From: Virgisporangium aurantiacum
GTDB lineage: Bacteria; Actinomycetota; Actinomycetes; Mycobacteriales; Micromonosporaceae
DNA: 64,000 nucleotides
Direction: 5' to 3'
Assembly (NCBI RefSeq): GCF_016863635.1
Contig: NZ_BOPG01000058.1
Span: 62,001-126,000 of the forward strand
Shown here one piece after another: positions 50,720-58,424 of this stretch; the first letter of the stretch is position 1, and each line of letters begins with the position of its first letter. The notes beneath the pieces were generated by a model. It saw nothing but the letters and a program-made list of their open reading frames with translations, did no database searches and was not told the DNA's origin. Made by a program: the position numbers and the translations under genes.

Positions 50720-51895
50720 GTGGATTCACGCACGATCCGGGACGACCTGAGGGTCGTGGCGACCGGTGCGGGGCTGCCGGGAACCCCGCCCCGCCGGCCG
50801 TGGATCGTGCGCCGGTACGGGCTGCCGCTGCTGCTGATGTTCACCCTGGCGCTGGGCATGGGTGCGGTGTCGGGCGTCCAGAAGGGTGGTTGGGCGGTCC
50901 AGATGCTGGCGTTCGCCGGCGTGGTGCCGCTGGCGCTGCTCTGGTACCGCCCGCTGGTCGCCTGGCGGATCGCCGTGGTCGTCGCCGCGCTGTGCGAGCT
51001 CTCCGCCGCACCGGGCTCGACGATCTGGCCGTGGCCGCCGGCGTCGATCCCGGTGTACCTGGTGGTGTTCTTCGGGGTCGCGGCGACACAGCGGGCGATC
51101 GTGACGATCGGCGTATGGGCGGTCTCGTGCGGGCTCGTGATCTGGCAGGTGAACGGCGAGAACGAGCCCGGCATCATCATCTTCCTCACGGTGGTGGCGC
51201 TGGTCGGCGACCAGGTTCAGCGTCGCCGCCGGGCCCAGCGCGAGCTCCGGTCGGCCGAGGAGCGCGGCGCCGCGCTCGCCGAACGCACGCGGATCGCCCG
51301 GGAACTCCACGACGTGGTGGCACACCACATGTCGATGATCGCCGTGCGGGCCGAGACCGCGCAGTACCGGCTCGGCGACGTGGCGGAGCCGGTCCGCGAC
51401 GAGTTCGGCCAGATCTCGGCCGCCGCGCGGGAGGGCCTGGTCGAGATGCGGCGGCTCCTCGGTGTGTTGCGGTCGGAGAACCAGGAGACGCTCACCGCAC
51501 CGCAACCGGGCCTCGCCGACCTCGCCGATCTGGTGGACACGGCACGCGCCGCCGGTGCCACGATCACGCTGTCGCCGCTCGGGGACCCCGACGGGGTGCC
51601 GCCGGCGGTGCAGCTGACCGCGTACCGGATCGTGCAGGAGGCGCTGTCGAACGCGGGCCGGCACGCACCGGGGGCGCCGGTGTCGGTCGTGCTCACGCGC
51701 GTCCACAATGGACTTGACGTGTCGGTGCGCAACGGGCCGACGGCCCGGCCCACGACGGAGGCCGTGCCGGGCCACGGTTTGAGCGGGATGCGGGAGCGCG
51801 CCGCCATGCTCGACGGTGAGCTGACCGTGGGCCCGGATTCCGACGGTGGGTTCGAGGTGCACGCCGTGTTGCCTGTCTCGGAAGGGGATCGATGA
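50720..51895 (+). CDS. Two-component sensor histidine kinase (NarL/DesK class)
   Basis: A 391-residue membrane kinase with five or six N-terminal helices (about 33-165), a short coiled coil, then the HisKA_3 box ERTRIARELHDVVAHHMSMI with phospho-accepting His197. The ATP-binding part has QEALSNAGRHAPGAPVSV (N box) and GHGLSGMRERAAMLDG (G box). It probably senses a membrane or envelope signal and passes phosphate to the response regulator encoded next, with which it overlaps by four bases (ATGA). Confidence 0.93.
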   Translation: MDSRTIRDDLRVVATGAGLPGTPPRRPWIVRRYGLPLLLMFTLALGMGAVSGVQKGGWAVQMLAFAGVVPLALLWYRPLVAWRIAVVVAALCELSAAPGSTIWPWPPASIPVYLVVFFGVAATQRAIVTIGVWAVSCGLVIWQVNGENEPGIIIFLTVVALVGDQVQRRRRAQRELRSAEERGAALAERTRIARELHDVVAHHMSMIAVRAETAQYRLGDVAEPVRDEFGQISAAAREGLVEMRRLLGVLRSENQETLTAPQPGLADLADLVDTARAAGATITLSPLGDPDGVPPAVQLTAYRIVQEALSNAGRHAPGAPVSVVLTRVHNGLDVSVRNGPTARPTTEAVPGHGLSGMRERAAMLDGELTVGPDSDGGFEVHAVLPVSEGDR

Positions 51896-52557
51896 TCCGG
51901 GTGATGGTGGTCGACGACCAGGCGATGGTGCGCGAGGGCTTCGCGGCGTTGCTGTCGGCGCAGCCGGACATCACGGTGGTCGGTGACGCGGCGAACGGCG
52001 CCGACGCGGTGACCGCCAGCCGCCGGCTCGATCCCGACGTCATCCTGATGGACGTGCGCATGCCCGTGATGGACGGCCTCGCCGCGACCGGCCGGATCCT
52101 CGACGTGCCACCCGGCGCGACCGCGCCGAAGGTGTTGATTCTGACCACGTTCGACCTCGACGACTACGTCTTCGGCGCGCTGCGGGCCGGCGCGAGCGGG
52201 TTCGTGCTCAAGGACGCGCCGTCGGCCGAACTGGTGCACGCGGTGCGGGTCATCGCGTCGGGCGAGGCGCTGCTGGCGCCGTCGGTCACCAAGCGGCTGA
52301 TCGCCGACTACGCCTCGCGCGGGCAGCCCGACCGGCGGCGACATGCCGCGCTGGGTTCGCTGACGCCACGGGAGACCGACGTGCTGCGGCTGATCGCCGA
52401 CGGCCGGTCGAACCAGGAGATCGCCGCGGATCTCGTGCTGGCCGAGCAGACCGTGAAGACACACGTGAGCCGGCTGCTGACAAAGCTCGACCTGCGGGAC
52501 CGGGCGCAGGCGGTGGTGTTCGCCTACGAGAGTGGGCTCGTCGTTCCCGGACAGTGA
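51892..52557 (+). CDS. NarL/LuxR-type response regulator
   Basis: A 221-residue regulator. Receiver domain with acidic pocket Asp8/Asp9 (VVDDQ), phospho-acceptor Asp54 (ILMDVRMPVMDG) and the conserved Lys in VLKDAPS. The C-terminal LuxR-type helix-turn-helix is LTPRETDVLRLIADGRSNQEIAADLVLAEQTVKTHVSRLL. Partner of the kinase encoded just upstream. Targets unknown; the next operon (secreted hydrolase and acyltransferase) is a candidate. Confidence 0.95.
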   Translation: MIRVMVVDDQAMVREGFAALLSAQPDITVVGDAANGADAVTASRRLDPDVILMDVRMPVMDGLAATGRILDVPPGATAPKVLILTTFDLDDYVFGALRAGASGFVLKDAPSAELVHAVRVIASGEALLAPSVTKRLIADYASRGQPDRRRHAALGSLTPRETDVLRLIADGRSNQEIAADLVLAEQTVKTHVSRLLTKLDLRDRAQAVVFAYESGLVVPGQ

Positions 52558-52562
52558 TACTC

Positions 52563-52586
52563 CGGAGCCACCCCGGGTGGGCTCCG
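52563..52586 (+). terminator. Hairpin after the response-regulator gene
   Basis: CGGAGCCACCC (52563-52573) pairs with GGGTGGGCTCCG (52575-52586) with one bulge, six bases after the stop. Confidence 0.6.
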
Positions 52587-52617
52587 TGGGGTGACGCTTC
52601 TCCATCGGCTTTGTTTC

Positions 52618-52623
52618 TACCTT
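52618..52623 (+). promoter_or_regulatory. -10 box of a leaderless hydrolase-acyltransferase operon
   Basis: TACCTT is followed by seven bases and ATG 52631; there is no Shine-Dalgarno sequence. Confidence 0.45.
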
Positions 52624-52630
52624 CACCGGC

Positions 52631-53413
52631 ATGGTCTGGTGGATTCTCCGCGCTCTGCTGGTGGGTACGGTGCTCGCGATCGGGTTGCCCGAGCCGCGGG
52701 CGGCGGCTCCCGATCCCGTCGTCGCGGTGGTGGGTGATCTCGCACACGCGGTACGGATCGCGGTGCTCGTTCCCGGTTCCGACACGACGCCCGCGAACTT
52801 CCAGCGTGGCCTCGGTGGCGTCGAGCGCCGGTCGCCGGCCTGGCAGGCGCGGCAACTGGCGGCGGCCGCCGGGCCGGACACCGCGGCGGTGGCGTGGCTC
52901 GGATACGAGACGCCGCACGGCATCGGCCGCACGGCTATCCGGTCGGAGCGGGCCGTGTCGGCGGCGGACGCGCTGGTGCGGTACGTCGGCTCGCTCGTTT
53001 CCGACCGTCCACATGCGACGGTCGTCGTGATCGGGCACAGCTACGGCAGCGTGGTGATCCGGTACGCCGCGCACCGGTTGCCGGCCGCGGCCACCGACCT
53101 GGTGGCGATCGGCAGCCCGGGCATGGACGCGTCGTCCGTCGCCGACCTCGGCACGGCGGCCCGGGTGTGGGCGGGCAGCGCGCCGGCGGACTGGACCCGG
53201 CGGATCCCACCGCTGCGGGTGCTCGGCGCGGGACACGGGCGGCATCCCACGGACGCGGGGTTCGGCGCGCTGCCACTGGACGTGCACGACGCCGACGGCC
53301 ACGACGGGTATTTCGTGCCGGGGACGGCGTCGCTGGCAAGCCTCGCCGGGGTTCTCTCCGGGGTTCTCTCCGGGGTTCTTGTCGGGGCCGACGCCGGGGT
53401 GGTGGCGGCGTGA
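52631..53413 (+). CDS. Exported alpha/beta-hydrolase (DUF1023-like)
   Basis: A 260-residue protein. A hydrophobic N terminus (VWWILRALLVGTVLAIGL) ending PRAAA acts as signal peptide. Nucleophile Ser in VVVIGHSYGSVVIRYAA, followed by LVAIGSPGMDASS, is the pattern of actinobacterial DUF1023 (Ser-hydrolase) proteins. Near the C terminus GVLSGVLSGVLVGA comes from a short DNA tandem repeat (15-base period, about 53344-53390). It overlaps the acyltransferase gene by GTGA. Substrate unknown; lipid or ester hydrolysis at the envelope is likely. Confidence 0.8.
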   Translation: MVWWILRALLVGTVLAIGLPEPRAAAPDPVVAVVGDLAHAVRIAVLVPGSDTTPANFQRGLGGVERRSPAWQARQLAAAAGPDTAAVAWLGYETPHGIGRTAIRSERAVSAADALVRYVGSLVSDRPHATVVVIGHSYGSVVIRYAAHRLPAAATDLVAIGSPGMDASSVADLGTAARVWAGSAPADWTRRIPPLRVLGAGHGRHPTDAGFGALPLDVHDADGHDGYFVPGTASLASLAGVLSGVLSGVLVGADAGVVAA

Positions 53414-54495
53414 CCTCCCGTGACCGCTATCTGGACGCGTTGCGGGGCGGGAGCCTGCTGGTCGTCGTCGCCTGGCACTGGTTCGGCGTCTCCCTGAACC
53501 CGGAGACGTTCTCGACGCGACCGGTCGTGTCGGCGCCCGGCCTCTGGCTCGCCAGTTGGGTGCTGCAGGTGATGCCCGTGTTCTTCTACGTCGGCGGTTG
53601 CCTGCACCGGCGGTCGTATCGTCCGGGGTACGTCTCCCGGCGCCTGTTCGGCCTGCTGCGGTTGGTCGCGCCGCTGCTGGCCGGGTGGGCCGTGATCGGT
53701 GCGGTCCTGGCGGTGCTGGGCGGTACGGCCTGGGCGGCGGAGACGGTCGAGTTCGCGCTCAGTCCACTGTGGTTCCTCGCGGTGTACCTGATGCTGGTCG
53801 CCCTGCTGCCGGTGGCGATGTGGCTGCACCGGCGGCTGGGGCTCGGGGCGCTGTCGGTGCTGGTCGCCGTCGCCGTGGTGGTCGACGTGCTGCGACTCGG
53901 GTTCGACGTGCCCGGCGCCGGCTGGGCCAACCTGGTGGTCGTGTGGATGCTGGCCCACCAGGCCGGCTTCCACCACGAACGGCTCCTCGCCGCCCGCCGG
54001 GCGGTGGGGTTCGGCCTGGCGCTCGGTGGCATCGCGGGGCTGACGACGCTGGTGACCGTCTTCGGCTACCCGGGCTGGCTGGTGGGGGTGTCGACGGAGA
54101 AGTGGTCGAACATGTCCCCGCCGACGGTGGCGATCGTGGCGCTGATCGCGCTGCAGGCCGGCCTGATCCGGCTCGGCCACCCTGTCTCCACGCGGGTGCT
54201 GAACACCGCCCCGGCCGGCCGGATCCTGGACCGCCTCAACCGCTTCGGCATGCCGGTGTACCTGTTCCACCTGAGCGCGCTGCTGCTCGCGGTGGTGGTC
54301 GGGTGGCCGGTTGCGCTCGCGGCGCTGGCGGTGGTGGTACGCGGCTCGGTGCGTCGCCCGCCGCCAGTTGCGCCGCCGCCAGTTGCGCCGCCGCCGGTTG
54401 CGCCGCCGGTCGCGCCGCCGGTTGCGCCGCCGACGGGGCCATCGGCCACGGAGCCCCCAGAAAGCATCGACACTCGTCAGCGAGTGGGAGCCTAG
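53410..54495 (+). CDS. Acyltransferase-3-like membrane protein
   Basis: A 361-residue multi-pass protein, starting SRDRYLDALRGGSLLVVVAWHWF, where the Arg-Asp...Leu-Asp-x-Leu-Arg-Gly opening and the following His resemble acyltransferase-3 proteins that O-acylate glycans or lipids. About ten helices follow, with FFYVGGCLHRRSY in a loop. The last ~60 residues are a repeated PPPVA / PPVA tail from a DNA tandem repeat (54357-54430) and lie outside the membrane part. GTG 53410 overlaps the hydrolase stop. Substrate unknown. Confidence 0.8.
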   Translation: MTSRDRYLDALRGGSLLVVVAWHWFGVSLNPETFSTRPVVSAPGLWLASWVLQVMPVFFYVGGCLHRRSYRPGYVSRRLFGLLRLVAPLLAGWAVIGAVLAVLGGTAWAAETVEFALSPLWFLAVYLMLVALLPVAMWLHRRLGLGALSVLVAVAVVVDVLRLGFDVPGAGWANLVVVWMLAHQAGFHHERLLAARRAVGFGLALGGIAGLTTLVTVFGYPGWLVGVSTEKWSNMSPPTVAIVALIALQAGLIRLGHPVSTRVLNTAPAGRILDRLNRFGMPVYLFHLSALLLAVVVGWPVALAALAVVVRGSVRRPPPVAPPPVAPPPVAPPVAPPVAPPTGPSATEPPESIDTRQRVGA

Positions 54496-54582
54496 GCACC
54501 GCATCGGGGTCGAATAACGTATCTGACCTCCCACCGACGCGGGGCAACCCACGTCGACGCGGTCGTCCCGAGCTGCCTTTCC

Positions 54583-54697
54583 GCGATCTTGGACTTCAGT
54601 CGGGCGATTTGCGCTCTTTGCCCAGCCGGCGTGGGTCCGGGTTCGCGGATCTTGGACTCCTTGAGGGGTTATGGCACCTCACGCAGTCCAAGATCCG
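54583..54697. repeat. Extragenic palindromic element (REP-like)
   Basis: This lies in the 323-base gap 54496-54818. CGGATCTTGGACT (54646-54658) and AGTCCAAGATCCG (54685-54697) are perfect 13-base arms; inside, TGAGG (54662-54666) and CCTCA (54677-54681) form a second stem. A partial direct copy, GCGATCTTGGACTT, is at 54583-54596. It may terminate the acyltransferase mRNA. Elsewhere the gap holds a TAAGGT box (54774-54779) and the GAGGGGG ribosome site of the next gene. Confidence 0.6.
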
Positions 54698-54818
54698 GAA
54701 ACATGCGGACGAGATCCGGCGAGATGCAGCGTGATCATCGACCACGGGCGGTGGATTGTCGCAGGGCGTCGCTAAGGTGACCGGCGTTCGGTGATGGCAC
54801 ACGCGACGAGGGGGCGGA

Positions 54819-57800
54819 GTGCAACGCTACGAGCTGGTCGCGGGGGCGTCCGCGAAGTTCTGGGAGATCGATCGCGACGGTGTGACCGTCACGGTGCGGT
54901 TCGGGCGGATCGGGGCGGCGGGGCAGGCACAGGTCAAGACGTTCGACAGTGACGCCGCGGCCGAGGCGCACCGGGCCAAGCTCGTCGGCGAGAAGACGAA
55001 GAAGGGCTACCTCCCGATCGCGTCGATGACGCTCACGCCGCCGCAACCCACGGCAGCGCCCCAACCTGCGGCGCCGGCCGAACCTGCGGAAGTCCGTGAC
55101 GAGGATGTGCTCGTCCTGCCCGATTCGTGGCGGGTGGTGGCCTGGCCGCGGCGCGATCGGGGCCCGGCGCCCATCTCGCCGCTGCCGCTCGGGCGGGAGC
55201 TCGAACTGCTCAGCCGCGGTTCCGAGCAGCTCAAACTGCGGCTGCGGAACGAGACCACCGAGCCCGACGTCCGGGAGGCCGGCCTCGCCTACCTCGGCGC
55301 CCGCCTGGCCGGTACCGACGGGCAGGACGATCCGTTCGGCGCGGCCGCCCTCATCACGGCGCTCGGCATGTCGATACCGTACCGCGAGCATGAGGTGCTG
55401 GAACCGGTCGCCGACGACTGGGTGGCGCGGCTCGGGTACGGCTTCGCCGCCGCCGCCACGGCGGAGCTCGCCGGGCTGGCGTTGGGGGGCACGTCGGGGG
55501 CCGGCCGGGACGAAGTCGGTGTGGTGCGCATCGGCACGGGCGGGCACCACGGGTACTACCTGCCGCACTGGTTCGTGATCGCCGTACGGTTGCGTACGTT
55601 GATAGCCGACGCCACCGCAAAAGACCGCGACGCCGCGGAGACGGCACTGGCGAACTACCGGGAGGGGTGGCTGGCCGAGCACCGGGCCGTCACCTCGTTC
55701 CTGCTGCCCGACCGGCTCGACTGGGTCCGGGCGGACTGCGCCGGCACCAGCACGCACTTCCTCGTCGCCCGGTTGCTCGGTGGCGCGGCGCACACCGTCG
55801 ACCAGGTGCGGGCCGTGGAGGACGCCGGACGGCTGGCCGAGGCCGACCGGACCCTGCCGCTGCTCGCCACCCTGATGATCGGCGTCGGGCCCGCGATCGC
55901 CCCGGTGCTCAACGACTGGCTCAACTGGTCGGCCCAGGGCACCGAGGCCATCAAGCGGACGCTCGCCGCGCTCTCCCTCGTCCCCACCGACGAGGCGTTC
56001 GGGCTGCTGCTCCGGCACGTCGACCGCAGGTACACGCACGCCGCGCTGATGGAGGCGGCGGCCCGGTTCCCCCGACGGGCGCTGCGGCTGCTCGCCGGGT
56101 CCACCGATCGTGCGGTGGCGGCGCTGCTGCGCGTCCACGTGTTGAGCAACCCGGATATGGCGCAACGGGCCCTCGCGACCCTGCCCCCCGTGGCGGCCGG
56201 CCGGGTGCGGGCGATTCTCGACGGGGCGGCGGCCGTGGTCCTGGCCCCGCCCGAGGCGCTGCCGCCGGTGCTGCGGGATCCGCCATGGGCGCGGACGCGG
56301 GTCCCGGTGCCACCGGTCGTCGTCACCGGTCCGGTGGCCCGGCCGGAGGCGGCGATGGCGTGGCGGCCCGGCGAGCGCGACGCGTTCCTGGCCCACCGCG
56401 TGGAGGTCACCGACCCGTCGGGCGGGAAGCAGACCTGGGCCCGGCTGGCCGCCGCCGAGTTCGACGGACCGGGGTCCGGCTGGCGGGAGCTGGGCATCAT
56501 GGTGCACGGGCCCGACGAGGTCACCCGGCCCCGGCTCGCCGGCTGGACCCCGCGCACCACCTGGCAACTGGAGGCGGCGGCGCCCGCCCTCGCCGCCCGG
56601 TACGAACTCGACGTGCTGCCGGCCCTGCTGCACCTGGCCCGCGAGGGGTCCTGGGACATCCTGCCGACGCTGATGCCGTACGCGTCCGGCGACGTGGCGC
56701 TGATCGTCGCCGACTGGTATTCGCGGCTGAAGTCGGTGCGGGCGCTCGCCGCGGCCTGGCTCACGCGGCATCCGGCGGTCGCGGCCCGCACGCTGGTGCC
56801 GGCCGCGGTCGGCAAGGCCGGTGCCGCGCGGCGCCGGGCCGAGCAGGCGTTGCGGCTGATCGCGGCGTCCGGCCATCGGGACGCGGTGGCGACGGCCGCG
56901 GCCACGCACGGGCAGAAGACGGTGGACGCGGTCAGCGCGCTGATCGACGCCGACCCGCTCGACGCGCTGCCGGCCAAGATGCCGGTCGTGCCCGGCTGGC
57001 TCGACCCCGGGCTGCTGCCGCCGGTCCCGTTGACGGGCGGTGACGGCGCGCTGCCGCCCGACGCGGTGCGCAACCTGTGCACCGTGTTCGCGCTGTCGAC
57101 GATCGCCGAACCGTACGCCGGCGTCGCCCAGGTGCTCGACGCGTGCGAACCCGGTCCGCTCGCCGGGTTCTGGTGGGAGGCCTTCGAGCGGTGGCAGCAG
57201 ATGGGCTTGCCGCCGTCGGAGGGCTGGGTGCTGCAGGCGCTCGGCCCGACCGGTGACGACGAGACGGTGCGCCGGCTCGGTCCGCTGATCCGGGTCTGGC
57301 CGGGCGACGGCGGGCACACCCGGGCCGTCGCCGGGCTCGACGTGCTCGCCGCGATCGGCACCGACGTCGCGCTGATGCACCTCAATGGCATCGCGCAGAA
57401 GGTGAAGTTCAAGGGCCTGCGCGAGCGGGCGCAGGAGCGGATCGCCGACGTGGCCCGCGGGCTCGACCTCAGCCCCGATCAGCTGGCCGACCGGCTGGTT
57501 CCCGACTTCGGGCTCGACGCCGACGGCAGCCTGCTGCTCGACTTCGGGCCGCGCCGGTTCACGGTCGGATTCGACGAGCAGCTGAAGCCGTACGTGGTCG
57601 ACGGATCGGGCCAGCGCCGGGCCGCGCTGCCGAAGCCGGGCGTCAAGGACGACCCCGACCTGGCACCGGCCGCCGCCAAGCGGTTCGCCGACCTGAAGAA
57701 GGACGTGCGGACCGTGGCCGGCGACCAGATCCGGCGGCTCGAGGACGCGATGGTGACCCGGCGCGGCTGGACCGCCCGGGAGTTCCGCGACCTGTTCGTG

Positions 57801-58424
57801 GCCCATCCGCTGGTGGTGCACCTGGTGCGGCGGCTGGTGTGGGGCGTCTACGACGGGAAGGGCGGGCTCGTCGGGTCGCTGCGGGTGGCCGAGGACCGCA
57901 CGTTCGCCGACGCCGACGACGAACCGTACGACCTGCCCGACGACGCGTGGGTCGGGGTCGCGCACCCCCTCGACCTCGATGCGGCGGCTGCGACGTGGGC
58001 GGAGGTGCTCGCCGACTACGAGATCCTGCAACCGTTCCCGCAGCTGGGCCGCAGCACGTACGCCCTCACCGACGACGAGGCCGCCGCCGCCCACCTGGTG
58101 CGCTGGATCGACCGGACGCTGCCGACCGGTCGCCTGCTCGGGCTGGAGCGGCGCGGCTGGCGGCGCGGCGCTCCGCAGGACGGCGGCGTACAGGGCTGGT
58201 TCGAACGGGAGGTCGACGACGCGCTGACGGTCATCGTCGACCTCGAGCCCGGCATCGTGGTCGGCGAGCCGACCATGTTCGCCGAACAGCGGATCGCCGA
58301 CGTGTGGCTGAAACGGCCCGGCGACTCGTGGTGGGTGTCGCCCGGCCGCGGTGCGCCGTTCGGATCCCTCGACCGCGTCACCGCGTCGGAACTGCTGCGC
58401 GACCTGACCGAGGTGGTGCAGTGA
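54819..58424 (+). CDS. WGR-DUF4132 protein
   Basis: A 1201-residue protein. Residues ~1-70 form a WGR domain (RYELVAGASAKFWEIDRDG, VTVRFGRIGAAGQAQVKTF, AEAHRAKLVGEKTKKGYLP), a nucleic-acid-linked module also found in PARPs and MolR. The rest is the long helical region and DUF4132 signature (LVRRLVWGVYDGKGGLVGSL, RVAEDRTFADADDE, IGVAHPLDLD, YEILQPFPQLGRSTYALT) with DLTEVVQ at the end. E. coli MolR is a distant relative; no biochemical role is established. GTG 54819 follows GAGGGGG. It is the first of three overlapping paralogues on one apparent mRNA. Confidence 0.88.
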   Translation: MQRYELVAGASAKFWEIDRDGVTVTVRFGRIGAAGQAQVKTFDSDAAAEAHRAKLVGEKTKKGYLPIASMTLTPPQPTAAPQPAAPAEPAEVRDEDVLVLPDSWRVVAWPRRDRGPAPISPLPLGRELELLSRGSEQLKLRLRNETTEPDVREAGLAYLGARLAGTDGQDDPFGAAALITALGMSIPYREHEVLEPVADDWVARLGYGFAAAATAELAGLALGGTSGAGRDEVGVVRIGTGGHHGYYLPHWFVIAVRLRTLIADATAKDRDAAETALANYREGWLAEHRAVTSFLLPDRLDWVRADCAGTSTHFLVARLLGGAAHTVDQVRAVEDAGRLAEADRTLPLLATLMIGVGPAIAPVLNDWLNWSAQGTEAIKRTLAALSLVPTDEAFGLLLRHVDRRYTHAALMEAAARFPRRALRLLAGSTDRAVAALLRVHVLSNPDMAQRALATLPPVAAGRVRAILDGAAAVVLAPPEALPPVLRDPPWARTRVPVPPVVVTGPVARPEAAMAWRPGERDAFLAHRVEVTDPSGGKQTWARLAAAEFDGPGSGWRELGIMVHGPDEVTRPRLAGWTPRTTWQLEAAAPALAARYELDVLPALLHLAREGSWDILPTLMPYASGDVALIVADWYSRLKSVRALAAAWLTRHPAVAARTLVPAAVGKAGAARRRAEQALRLIAASGHRDAVATAAATHGQKTVDAVSALIDADPLDALPAKMPVVPGWLDPGLLPPVPLTGGDGALPPDAVRNLCTVFALSTIAEPYAGVAQVLDACEPGPLAGFWWEAFERWQQMGLPPSEGWVLQALGPTGDDETVRRLGPLIRVWPGDGGHTRAVAGLDVLAAIGTDVALMHLNGIAQKVKFKGLRERAQERIADVARGLDLSPDQLADRLVPDFGLDADGSLLLDFGPRRFTVGFDEQLKPYVVDGSGQRRAALPKPGVKDDPDLAPAAAKRFADLKKDVRTVAGDQIRRLEDAMVTRRGWTAREFRDLFVAHPLVVHLVRRLVWGVYDGKGGLVGSLRVAEDRTFADADDEPYDLPDDAWVGVAHPLDLDAAAATWAEVLADYEILQPFPQLGRSTYALTDDEAAAAHLVRWIDRTLPTGRLLGLERRGWRRGAPQDGGVQGWFEREVDDALTVIVDLEPGIVVGEPTMFAEQRIADVWLKRPGDSWWVSPGRGAPFGSLDRVTASELLRDLTEVVQ

